DNA from: Fratercula arctica
Taxonomy: Eukaryota; Chordata; Aves; Charadriiformes; Alcidae
Reading direction: 5' to 3'
Assembly: GCA_947846985.1 (NCBI GenBank)
Contig: CANTUZ010000023.1
Span: forward strand, 6,157,677-6,221,676
Length of the DNA: 64,000 nucleotides
The notes under the pieces were generated by a model, which did no database searches, was not told the origin of the DNA, and saw only the letters and a program-made list of their open reading frames with translations. Both the position numbers and the translations under genes were made by a program. This document shows positions 53,087 to 64,000 of this stretch, piece by piece (the stretch's first letter is position 1; every line of letters starts with the position of its first letter).

Positions 53087-54263
53087 GTAGGGCAATGTGA
53101 AAAGCATCACTTACAGAAGAGAGATGCTGTGGCTGAAGCTTCACTGGAGCTGCCCACATAGGTAAATGAGCTCGGTTCCCCTCTTTATATCCGTGCAGCA
53201 AGCACAGGCGGCAATATTTCCTTTCCTTGGCACAGTGCAGCAGATCATGAAGACATTTGCTCTTCCCTCCTCCCAGCTGCAGCGTGTTATTTCCAGGGCT
53301 TGGGTTGTGCTGGGACTGAGCAGCGAGAAGGTCTTTCCTCTTCCACTCTACAGACATACTGAACTTGAAGGTGGAGAGCAATGGTCATGGGAACTGCTAT
53401 TAAAAAGCAAGTCCAGTATCTGTTGAAGTGGGAAGATTTTTATTTAGCTGAAGTCAACTGAAGTTAAGTCAGGCCTTATCAGTATCGAGGCTTTTTATTT
53501 ATAGCTAGTTGTATGCTCAGAGAACTTCTGTCTGAAACTTCCTTGGCTCTTTATTATGAAATGTGATTTCTGTGTCCTTTAATACTCTGTATCAATGTGA
53601 ATAGTAGATTAATTTTTTTCTGTTGTTTGGAGGACCTAAAAATACAGCAAAATGTGTTGTTTGGGGTTGACAAAACCTGAATTTATTTATTTTGAGATGT
53701 TTCAGTAGTTGTGTTCACAGGCTTGTTTGGCTATCAGAACTGTCTTTTAATAGCTTTTAAAGTAGCTATATCTTAGTCCCTCTGTTTGCCCCCCAAGTAC
53801 AAGGTATTTGCTCCATATTAGAGAAAACGCATATTCCCTAGAGCAAGGCACTGTGCAAACTCATCAGCTTTGCTATTTAGATTATTGCCTTCTTACATGA
53901 ATTCTTTACAAGAAGCTTGTGTATTATCAGAAGCTCTTGTTCTGTTAGTTAGCGCTGTCAAAGGAGAGTGGATGGGCATAATTACCAAGTAGTTCTGGAC
54001 TGGTGAAGTGGATAATGAAAAGTGCTACTGACATAGTCTTCGCATGCCATTAAAAAAATTTAGGATAATGATTCAATGTCCAGAGTTTCACCTGTACTGT
54101 CGGTAGCAGATCTTTGTTCTGTGATCTTCCTGAATATCCATAGCGCTGCCCTGAGTCAGACCTGTTTCAGTATCCTCTTTTTGACAGCAGTCAGTGCCTG
54201 CAAAAGTACCCTCTGCTATGCAGCCATAATGTGCCCTCAAAAGATTTCCTCCTGGCAGCAATT
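53087..54263. other. Non-coding spacer between CR1 copies
   Basis: No exon or RNA gene is seen. The sequence is AT-rich from about 53560 and repeat-poor. Confidence 0.5.
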
Positions 54264-54945
54264 ACAGAATCACAGAATTCCAGAGTGGCCACGGTTGGAA
54301 GGGCCCTCTGGAGATCATCCCAGTCCAGCCCCCGGCCAGAGCAGGGTCACCCAGAGCAGGTGGCACAGGAACGCGTCCAGGCGGGGTTGGGATGTCTCCA
54401 GAGACGGAGACTCCCCCACCTCTCTGGGCAGCCTGTGCCAGGGCTCTGCCACCCTCACAGCAAAGAAGTTCCTCCTCGTCTTGAGATGGAACTTCCCATG
54501 GTCGAGTTTGTGCGCGTTGCCCCTTGTCCTGTCCCTGGGCACCACTGAGAAGAGGGCCCCATCCTCCTTACACTCCCCTTGAAGTATTTATCAGCGTTGA
54601 TAAGGTACCCCCCCCTCAGTCGTCTTTTTTCCAGCCTGAAGAGCCCCAAATCCCTCAGCCTTTCTCCATCAGAGAGATGTTCCAGTCCCCTCATCACCTT
54701 GGTGGCCCTTTGCTGTCCCTTCTCCAGCAGTTCCCTGTCCTTCTGGAACCGGGGAGCCCAGAACTGGACCCAGTGCTCCAGCTGCGGCCTCCCCAGGGCA
54801 GAGCAGAGGGGGAGGATGAACCTCCCTCCGCCTGCTGGCCACGCTCTTCTTGATGCCCCCCAGGATGCCATTGGCCTTCTTGGCCACCAGGGCCCATTGC
54901 TGGCTCATTGTCATCCCGTTGTCCACCAGGACTGGCTTGTTCCTT
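54264..54945 (-). mobile_element. CR1 LINE, minus strand, with ORF2 C-terminal remnant
   Basis: Reading leftward, the element goes from a region coding [19 protein letters not shown] (about 54935-54875) through [20 protein letters not shown] and [19 protein letters not shown] to a 3' end that appears on the plus strand as AGAATCACAGAATTCC. The coding remnant is split between at least two frames, one covering the KKANG part and one open at 54871-54455, so it is broken. The 3' portion is close to the copy at 8306-8480. The protein text (including [11 protein letters not shown]) differs from the copies at 14008 and 23037, marking a separate CR1 lineage. No reverse transcriptase catalytic region remains. 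Confidence 0.95.
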
Positions 54946-57900
54946 GAAGTGACAAGGGGGTTTATGATTTCTGAAAGCCTTGCTATGTTGTTTGGGGGTG
55001 GGGGGTTTATATGCAACGATTCTGGGTGGTTTTGTTAGCCCTATAAATGCCCACTTCTTGGGTGACTTTGGCTGAACTCTTATCCTCAAATGCAGTGGTA
55101 TTTGCTGTAGTTGACTAAGTGTTGTGTGCTAGTGCCCAGGATATTTTAAAGCAAATCACATTCATCAAAGGGTAAAGGCTATTTCTCAGCGACTTCATAA
55201 AGTTCTTAACAGTCTGGACCTGCTGCACTTACCAGGGAAGGTATGACACACTTGATACCTGCTCTCAATTTTGCCTGGTAACTGAAAGAAAATGAAAGGG
55301 TTTATTTCGGAAGCAAGCTACTCGCTGCTTTATGCAGGCATACCATTTATTTTTTAATGATGCTAAAAATTTCCAGCTTATGTAGTAGCCAGTGGATAAC
55401 TTCCACTCTAGGAACATTAAAAATTGAATGAGTATTTGGAAGTGATTTGGTCCGGAGTTAATGACACCTTTGCTGTTGACTTCTGCGGAAATGGATGCCA
55501 TCATGTAGGCAATAAAAAAATCACAAAGTCCAGTAAGAAATCAAGGGTTGCCCTGGAATTGCCTTTAGATAGGACAAGATCTCGCATGTTAATCAACTTA
55601 ATTTATACCAAGAACTTGATTTGTAGACTAGGTGAGACTTTTTTCCCTATCCCTTGAAAAACTCAACAGAATTCTTCATTAAATCCTACAAGGAGGTTCA
55701 AAACACTTAAAAATGCATGATTAATTTCTCTCCTGTTCTGTAGGGCTTTTACTGAATTGTTCATCCTTGACTAGGATGTCCTGGGAGACTTGTGACAGAA
55801 TTACTCAGAAAATTTCATATTCAGGGAGTTTTTATGCTGCATATCTTCTTGCTATGAAACACTGCTCAGAGAATGATGATAAGGAGGGAAAATTGCACAG
55901 GGAGTGTTACGCTGCAAACATCTCTTCACTGCTAATGTGATTAAATGCATTTTGTTAATAGCTGATGAAGATCCATTGCAACCTACCAAGTTCTGAAAAT
56001 TAGCAAGTGGATGGATTAATATGACCAAAATATTAAAATCCAGAATATTGCCTTGTGAAATGTCCATTGTTTCAACTACCATAGCTTAGCTGTCATCATT
56101 GAAGCTGCAAATGGATGAGGCTCTGGACTGATCCTTCTTCCCCCGAAATAAGTGTTGGGTTTGACTAATTGCACAGGTGATCTCTTCAGCTTAGCGAGCA
56201 GGTATTTGCCTAATAATTCCTTTAGCTTCTGTGTTTAGTGGTTTCCAGTGATGGTAATGAATGCAAGCACTAAGCAGGTTACTGCTGTGGTCCCACATGG
56301 ACACCGTACGGGCTCGGATGAGGAAAGGCTGCGTCCTTCCCATCGCTTCCTTGTGTCGGCACCACGGTGAGCAAGGGGTGGAGAGGTTTGCTTTACAGAA
56401 AGGGGCTCTCACCGTGGGATCAGCTAAATCAGACAGGAACTTGGAGCTTTTTCTTGTTCACTTATCAAAAGCTGCGTTTAACTAAGAGCCAAAAAACAGC
56501 CCCCAAAAGATAAGGATCTACATGGTGAACTCTTACGGAGACAAAACTCGTTCTCTTTCTTCCCAATCGCTAAATCTTCGTGTTGTCCATCTCTGCAGAG
56601 CTGCATCCAATGTTCTGCCTGAAGAACAGATTTATCTCCTAGCAGGTTAGTAATACTTGTTCTGTCCCTACCAGTCCTCTCCCTATTTTCAGTTCACGGC
56701 AGAAAGGAGAGATGAAGTGCTTTCAGTAGGGCTGGGCTCTTACAGCTCTCTTGCCTTTTCATAAATCCCGGCCTCTCTCTGTCGCGGTCACTTACACACA
56801 CCCGGTATGCACCTGCTTGAAGCGAGTCCGCTTTATAAACTGATATACAAGTAGTATGAAAGAATGTATTGGGGAGGTGGTAATCGGCTGCTATTTAATG
56901 AAATAGTTTATTTTTGGAAGATCTCCTATGTGGCTTCTTCACAGTGTTCCCTGGTGAGTGCCTTGGATAGGAGGGAAAGGGGGTGATGTTGAGTAGGTCT
57001 CCTGGCAAAGGAGAGAGAGAGAGATGAGTCATTCAAGTCGGCAGTGCAAGCAAGACATGCCAAATTTTAGCAGCCAGTCAGTCCACTTTGGGAACAGAGG
57101 ACATTTTTTTTTTTTTCCCCTCTCTAATGAGAAAGCAGTATATAATATTATGCATAATGACAAGGGCCAAATAAGTATCTGCAGTCAAGTCTAACAAGAT
57201 TAAAGACTGCAGCAAGAAAGAGCTGTTGTACATGGAGTTCACGTCCATAGCCAAGTACCACAGCATCTATAAAAGATGATGCTTTGTTCATGCAAAACAG
57301 TTTGACACTCTGTTATTGAATTTTTATACAGAAAACACTTTGGTCAGGTTTGAATTCTCCAAGGAGGCCTGCAACATGGTGTTGTGATGGTGCAGCTGTT
57401 CCAAACGGAAAAATCTGCAGAAGGAAAAGCCACACTGCTTCTACCTTGCCTGCTTTTCTGGCCTTTCCCCGCTCGCGCTCTCTCTTGTGCGTATCTCAGA
57501 GATCTGGCGTTCGGTAAACACCTCCAGGTCTTTATCAGCATTGAGAGATTTACTGGCCTCCCGTGTAACTCTGCCTGCATATGCTCTTTCCTAACATCTG
57601 GAGCTGGCATGCCGTACTCTGTTCAAAGCGGCTGATTTACTTTTATCAGAGAATTATGTATGTATTGTACTTGTACTCCGTCGTAGCAAAAGTAACTTAT
57701 CTACTGCACGCAGATCAGAATGCGATGCTGTTATCTGGACTCTGAATACCTCTTTAACTTCCTCTTGTAGAAAAGTTCTCACATAAACCTCTTTTTCTCA
57801 GCACGTACAGTGAGTAAAATATACAAGGGAGCCGTTTTTCCTTCAGCTTAAAGTCTTGGACTAAACTTGGACCTTGTTTGAAGCAAGGGCTGAATGTCAG

Positions 57901-60189
57901 AGTAAAGTACTTGGCCAGTTTCAAAAGGCCCGGCCTGCTCATGTGGCTTTCCTTTGTGTTGCGGAAAGGAACAGGAGCAGAAAAAGGTTAGGGAGTATAT
58001 TAGACTGACACGACAGAGACGGTGATCTTCCTTGATGTGTTCATTGCGGATGTTTAAAATACGTTCCCCGTGTAAAACACAGCGCAAGACGCCAGTTGCC
58101 AAGTTGAGAGCAAGGTGAGCGTGTGCCGCTCTGATGTCTGCTCAGAACCGTGATGTCGAAGCCGCTACACAACAGCGTCAGCCTCCTGGAGTGGAATATT
58201 CGTTCCTCTCGGGTTATGGTGATCTTGAACAACACGCGTGTGGAGACAGGGATGGTACGAGGCTTCAGGCTTCATCTGAACACGCGTGCAATTACTTATC
58301 GGCTTGTTTGTTGGGTTCCTGTTTTGGTTTTTGACAGCTTCAACATCTGCAGTAATTTGCTTCTATGGCTCAGATCAAACATTTTAGAAACAGACAGGTC
58401 TCTCAAATAGAAGACATCTGCATACCGCAGTGTCAGCACTTTTGAAGATCCTTTCTGTTCTTTTTGCTAGAAGTCTGCAACATTCTGCAACCTGATAAAG
58501 GCAGCGAGCTCACGTGCTTACTGTAAGCTTTGCACGCTTCAGACTCTGCAAACTTTATTCATTTTCTGGTTTTTATTAGCAGGTTTTCACTGGCTTGCAT
58601 ACACAAGGCTTTATGAAAGGTTATCTCGGTTTCTGTAACTGAAATTCTGGCTTGGATGGGAGCACTTGAGCCAAAGGAGTTGGTGACTGATCTATAAGCA
58701 TTTTCATCTCAGTATGAATGCTCCAATCTCTCCTTTAGGCAGACCCTAATCTCATGGATCTTCCAGAAGGGCTGAAGATCTTCGTGTTTCCGTGGAGTCC
58801 TTAGGGGCTGCAGGTACTCAGTATCTCTGAAAATCAGCCTGTTTCCACTGAGATTTCTAGCCGCAAACTTGGGTACCGAATTCGCCAGGGACTTTTTTGC
58901 ATGTACTGGCCTTTGCTGGCGGCTCCTTGGCTCTATCCCCTAGATCATGTACCGCTCCTGATAAGTCGTATTTGTCTGCTGTGCTCCAGTGGAGCAAACA
59001 GCGCTCTGGATGCTAGTGGAGTGTCTTCTCAAAGTGCTGTAGCTCAGAGGGATGTCACTTGAATGGCTCTTAAAATTATGTCTGTCTGGGGGAGAATCAT
59101 TTAAATTCCGCAGTTAAAACCCCTGGTGATTGAGAACAAATGAAACTGCTCTGAAGGCTTCAGAAACTTGCTAATGGCTGGAAAGAAGAGGGTCAGGGTC
59201 TTGTTGGGAATCGTTTAAAATTCTTCCCTCCCCATTACTCACTCTTTAAGTGACACCTTGGTAGTTGCGCTAGGATAGTTAAACATATATTGTTAATACC
59301 ACGAGCTTTTGTAGGTAGGGCTTTTTGCTCCAGAATAATACTGATTTATTTTCATGCTGGTTAACACCAGTTGTCCAGGCTATTAAATATTCTTAATTCC
59401 GTGGAAATGGATTCACATAATAGAATCATGGTAATTCACAGAGATCTAGAAGATGCATTGTCGGGGTATCACTCGGCAGTCACTCGGAATGATGAGCCTG
59501 AAGTCACCCCCCCGGCTTGGTCCCTGACTTCTGGCAGATCGGCACCGAGCGACACGTGGTTCTGCGGCCTGGCTCGTGCCGTAATCTCGTAAAGGAGCCA
59601 TTCCGCACCCAGCTGAAGAGCTCACCCGCAGTATTTCTGTGCGTGCTTGTAGTTTATCTGAAGAAACCCACTTGGGGACCTCTAGGATTAGAGATTGGAG
59701 CAGTCTTTTGGCTGTAGATGACCCAATATTCTGGCTGCTTTGAAGATTTGGGCTGAGATCTTGGCTGCCAGGGGCCTGGGGTACCTGTGAGGTAGGCAGC
59801 GCCCTGAAAATGTCAGTGGCGGCTATAAATGCAGCTAATTCAGATGGCATTTACATCTTTTTGTGATGTTCTAGGGACCCTTAGGTGGCTGCAGGGGTGT
59901 TTTTACAGCTGTGTGATGTGGGCAGCCCCTTGCAGACACATCTGTTTGGGTTCCCACTCGGCTCTCGCCTTAGCATGGGACGTGCCAGGTTTGCAGATGC
60001 CCGTTTCTCACCTGACAGGCTCTCACCTTCCCCTTCCAGGTGCACAAGAGGCAGGGCGGCTGGGTGCTGCCTGGGGAGGGGTTTGTGGCAGGCGGGAGCT
60101 GTGTTCTCCGGAGCGAGTAAATAGGAAGAAGACAGGGAGGAGATTAGTTCAGGATAAACCCTTGTCTCAGTGATTCCTTGCAAGCTGCG

Positions 60190-60245
60190 GCTATTGACGT
60201 CAGTGGAGCAATACCAGTTTCCATCTGCCGAGGATCCAGCCCATT
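60190..60245. repeat. Possible ancient amniote repeat, CTATTGACGTCAGTGGAG core
   Basis: GCTATTGACGTCAGTGGAGC, ATACCAGTTTCCATCTGC and GAGGATCCAGCCC line up with a common old amniote pattern, CCATTGACTTCAGTGGAG, TACACCAGTTTACACCAGC, GAGGATCTGGCCC. This is the best preserved of the group in this window. Confidence 0.45.
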
Positions 60246-61121
60246 AGGAGTGCAGCAAGCCCAATTCTCTGGGTAAAAATAAATTCTGACAGAGAAGCCA
60301 GAATCCTCTGCAAATGTGTGTGGATGGAGCCTGGGGAATTCTCACACAAACCAGGATAGTAACACCTTCAAACAAGCCTGCGCTGTGTCGCATCCCTCAA
60401 GACCGTGTGCAGCAATCTGTAGGCCTGTGCAGTCTCCTCCTTTCCCCCCTCTCCTCTTAAACTGGATCTTGTTTTCTTTTTTTCTGGAATGCTGTAAGCG
60501 CTTCCCCATCATTTGTTATGCAGCTTTGATCCAGTAATTAGAGACGCACTGTGTGCTTTAGAATAATCCTCAGAAAACGTGGGGTAAAGGGGATGGGGGA
60601 AGGACATGAGATTACACATAATCATCACCACTATTCTTTTTTTCCTTTCTCATTTTGGGGCCTAACCAACTGATGTAAAGCAGCACATAAAGCACTGGGA
60701 AGGGCGCAGTTTGGAAACGTTATTAATGGCAGGGCAACTGCTTTCAGGGAAAGATACCCTGGGGGCAAGGGCCAGCCCAGGTTTATGGTTCCCTAGTGTA
60801 AATCCAGGATAAGATTTCATTAAAGGAGACTCATGAGATGCAAAGGTATCCGTTATCGTTGATGCGGTGTGTACACGCACACACATGTTTCATTGTTGGA
60901 TGTAAAGCTGGCCTCGCAGCCTGGCTGGTGTGGGAAAGCCGGCTGGGATGGAGTGTGTGCGCCGTGCAAACTGCTCCAGTGGGATAGAAGGAAATTTTTT
61001 GCCCAAGTTCACCCACCAAAGTTCACAATTAGGCTGGTGTGAGGGATGAGCAAGTGTTTCCCTGTTGTCCATCCTTGAATATCGTTGCCTTCTTTTCTAA
61101 TGGAGGATATGGGGATTATTT

Positions 61122-61190
61122 TTCTCTCTGGAGCTCAACCAGCCATCCAAAGCCTTTCTCTCTGGAGCTGTTACCAGCCATCCAAAGCCT
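61122..61190. repeat. Imperfect tandem duplication, about 34-bp unit
   Basis: TTCTCTCTGGAGCT...CCAGCCATCCAAAGCCT occupies 61122-61155 and recurs at 61156-61190. The copies differ only in the short linker between the two blocks (CAA versus GTTA). This is a local duplication with no coding role. Confidence 0.9.
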
Positions 61191-61580
61191 TCCAAGCAGA
61201 CTGCAGTGGCCAGTCGAGTGCTTCAGTACAGGTTTTCTTCTTCCCCTTCTGAACCTGGACTTTATGTGAAGTCACGTGTAAAGCATTTAGAGCAATGTCT
61301 GTATTCTCCCATTGGAGGAGATCATTTTGTGATGCTTTATACCCTGCTGTGGCATTTCAGATGTATGTCTGTACAATGACTGATATTGTTAAGCTATCAA
61401 ACAAGAATTTGGTACCCAAAATGAGGTTAAAAACACAGTTTAAATTATTGAAAATGAAAACATTTGTCTTTGGGATTTGTATAGATCTTTTCTACCTTTT
61501 TTTTTTTTTCTTTTTTAAAAAAATGTGTTTGCTCTCAAATTCATGCCAAGCCTAGTTCTTTTAAATAAAATGAAAATTTT

Positions 61581-61740
61581 GGCCACACCACCACCTCCCC
61601 CCAGGGGTCTGAGCGTAGTGCTGGTGGCCTCCAGCAATATTGGTTTATGCTGCCGAGCTGGGTCATAGGAACGAGCATTTGGAAATTGGATGGGAGACCT
61701 CCAGGGGACTTCCCAGGGTACGTTGGTAGTTCAGTAAATG
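61581..61740 (+). repeat. 5S-rRNA-like segment, probable 5S-derived SINE remnant
   Basis: GGCCACACCACC at 61581 parallels the 5S rRNA start GGCCATACCACC. GCCGAGCTGGGTCATAGG parallels the GCTAAGCAGGGTCGGG block. TTGGATGGGAGACCTCC (about 61687-61703) is almost exactly the conserved 5S internal promoter box C, TTGGATGGGAGACCGCC. The segment is too diverged and too long for a functional 5S gene. It fits better as a pseudogene or the 5S-derived head of an old SINE such as the AmnSINE1 type known from amniotes. The right boundary is uncertain. Confidence 0.55.
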
Positions 61741-64000
61741 CTACTTCTCCAAACTGTTGTTAATCACCTTTATTGCAGCCACAAAGAATAGGTCTCTGTT
61801 ATGCTAGCTGCTGTAGAAGGAAGAATATGCTGCAAGTACATAGTGAATTCATTCCGGGTAGGCTCCAGAAAGCTTTTAGAAGCAGGGAGAAGCTATGGCG
61901 TGACATAGCACTGCTGCTCAGAGCAGCTCCAAGATGCTGCCAGAACCTACAGGAAAAACGAATTATTGAACTGCTGACAAAAGAGTAAAGGAGCAAGGAA
62001 AACTCTCCTATACAAAATCTAAAAGAGTTTATTTTACCTTTTCTGATATTAAAAAAATAATTAAAAAAAAAGCTGCATTAACTGCACATATCATATTCCA
62101 ATTAGATTATGATATTTGGGCTTCCTGAGAGTGCAGCGATGTCCATAAGAGAGAGATGCTTTGACCAAAGGCTGTAAAACAGCCCAACTAACAGGAGGAG
62201 CCGCGGTTCTGCTGTCCTGCTGCCCCGAGAAGGATGAGCTTGTGGGGGCTGCCGGAGCCTTTGGGCTGAGCACTGGTCAGTAATGGTACCTGACACTTGG
62301 TCTTCTGGACCTGCAGAGGAATCCCACAGGAAGAGCATGGGCTTAGCTACAGAAAATGTACGACTCGTGTGTGTGTGCACGTCTCACAGAATCATTTTTA
62401 GACAGTTTCTAATCATAAGTTGCGTTTTGTGACAGCATCTCTTGATCTCATCCGATGACTTGCATCTCTCGGCGTTAGCTGTCTGATGGCATGATACATC
62501 TTCCTTTGTTTAGATTGCAATGGACTAGTTCCACAGCGTCAGGTGAAAAAGAATGCCTTGATTGTGCCGCTTAACTTTTGTTCCTAATGACTGATGTTCG
62601 CTCGTGGCAGAGATGACTGATTTGATTTCCATTTAAATTTGTACGTGTGGCTGAGGACCCAATCATAAAGAATAGCTTTTTACTTGGTTGGGTTTCTGGG
62701 TTTGATCGAAATCAAGATTAAAATTGAGGTATACGTATGGTAGCGTTAAAACTCTGAAAACTTGTTTTCAAGAGAAGTTTGCTTAAGGTGGTAAAACCTG
62801 CTCCTGAGACCCGCTGATCATCAAAGATCTTCGTGTAGTCTAAATGGCTCGTGGGTTTTTTGGGCTGGCTCCTTTTTTCAGAACAGGACGCGCTGGGAAC
62901 ACATTTCTGGTTTATCTGTGCATGTCTTTACATCGCTTGGGGCTCAGGAATCTGGCTTAGATCTGCCAGTGGGATCTGACAAATTCCACCCATGTATTAA
63001 GTTAACTATAAGTATATATTTACGGTATATTTTTATTCAATGTGTATGCACATACATGTATGTTGAGACTTGGCATCTTAAGCAGTAGATTTATCTTCAG
63101 TTACCTTCATCTGTCCATTTTGTTGTTAGATATATTTTGCGTGGAAAGCCATACATATTTTTGAATAGAGGGTTATGAATTTATTCAGAATGGGATTAGA
63201 GTTTGAATCCTTTGTTGATTTCTCACTTATTCCCCAAATTCCCTGAGCTATTAGTTTATTTACAAGGCTAATGAATGCCCTATTTTTTTTTTTATCCTAT
63301 GTCAACAGCATAGCATTATTCTCTTTTTTTAAAATTAACAATTTGCCTAAAAATCTTTGAATAGCGTCTTGCTCTTCGCATCAGTAAATAATTGGAATAG
63401 TAACTCAGAGTTGGGGCTGTCACTGTAATCACCATCATCTCGCTGCCGTGACTTTTGTCCGTGTCCCACCTAGAGCAGCGCTAAGGCAATACAGTACAGT
63501 GGGCAGCAGCATTTCTGCCGTGTTTGCAGCATGTTCCAAACCAGGGAGGATGCTGGCAGAAGATTTGGAAAAAAAAAAAACCTGCGCTGATAAAGCTTTC
63601 CTGTCCAGTTGGCAGGAACGGGAGGTCTGTTTAGATAAAAACGCTGCTGGAAGCATAGGCATTTCAGGGCATTTATCTAAACTGGGCCAAAAAGTCTGAC
63701 ACTTTTTGTTTTGTGGCGCGTTTCGCGTTTTGATTCAAGTACCTATTTTGAAGCAATAGCACACAGCATGGATCAGAACAGGGGGTTGTGTTGGGCCAAT
63801 ACTTTAGCCGTCAGACAACTGTTAAAATATTGCTCTGAACGTTCAGTTTAAAACAATTAGGCAGCAGGAACAGACTTGGTTTTTATTCTTTTTTTTCTTT
63901 GCAGAGTTGAGCTAAGCTGTCGGGGGTTATTTTAAGCTTTTATTTGTGCGCAGTCGCAGACCTGCTGCTTGTCTTTAATGCTGTAGACGTGCGGAGCAGA
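61741..64000. other. Non-coding stretch to the right edge
   Basis: No exon or RNA gene is recognised. The block at about 62395-62690 is free of repeats and compositionally complex, so it is a candidate for a conserved non-coding element. The last kilobase is T-rich in places, and its open frames on both strands around 63435-63699 are shadows of each other. Confidence 0.5.

Larger units (their letters stand above)
54946..61580. other. Non-coding stretch, no gene recognised
   Basis: It contains a short GA repeat near 57009-57023, a possible ancient repeat at 60190-60245 and a partial tandem duplication at 61122-61190. Open frames on both strands around 57344-57635 and 59446-60183 overlap each other and have no splice or family support. 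AT-rich sequence around 57120-57300 is repeat-free. Confidence 0.5.

Noticed and set aside
52527..53381. 284-codon open frame on the minus strand, the longest in the window
   Set aside because: It runs antisense through the CR1 at 52855-53086 and the MIR-like fragment before it. The protein text in that part is the reverse of CR1 sequence, and nothing outside it looks like a gene.
54076..54853. Plus-strand frames of 105-168 codons
   Set aside because: They are antisense to the minus-strand CR1 at 54264-54945.

Overview
This is vertebrate nuclear DNA, almost certainly from a bird. Truncated CR1 LINE copies recur on both strands, several ending in the ATTCTATG-type tail typical of avian CR1. 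There are also degenerate amniote-age repeats, long homopolymer runs, and no operon structure or dense coding. Species and chromosome cannot be named from the sequence alone.

The only coding sequence I can support is one terminal exon near the left edge (2768-2989, + strand). It follows a strong splice acceptor, encodes 73 residues and ends at TAA. I do not recognise the protein. A 3' UTR of about 1.1 kb follows, with an early AATAAA backed by a G-rich, quadruplex-capable tract (3356-3397) and a distal pair of AATAAA signals at 4018-4060. Positions 1-2767 are best read as the last intron of this gene. It carries a CR1 copy whose 3' end lies only about 110 bases before the exon.

From about 4.1 kb to the right edge I see no convincing exon. 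This stretch of about 60 kb is intergenic, or intron of a gene whose exons lie outside. Its recognisable content is CR1 fragments (8306, 9091, 14008, 23037, 25379, 33752, 36054, 52855 and 54264), a 5S-rRNA-like segment at 61581-61740 that may be a SINE remnant, several weak MIR-like segments, several faint older repeats sharing a GAAGTCAATGGGA-like core, two short tandem duplications and low-complexity tracts. A few AT-rich blocks (about 17.0-17.2, 48.9-49.1 and 62.4-62.7 kb) look like candidate conserved non-coding elements, but that is inference only.

I found no tRNA gene, CRISPR array, intact transposon, endogenous retrovirus with recognisable LTRs, or new biological system. The best leads are the alternative-polyadenylation layout of the terminal exon, the 5S-like segment, and the coexistence of several CR1 lineages.
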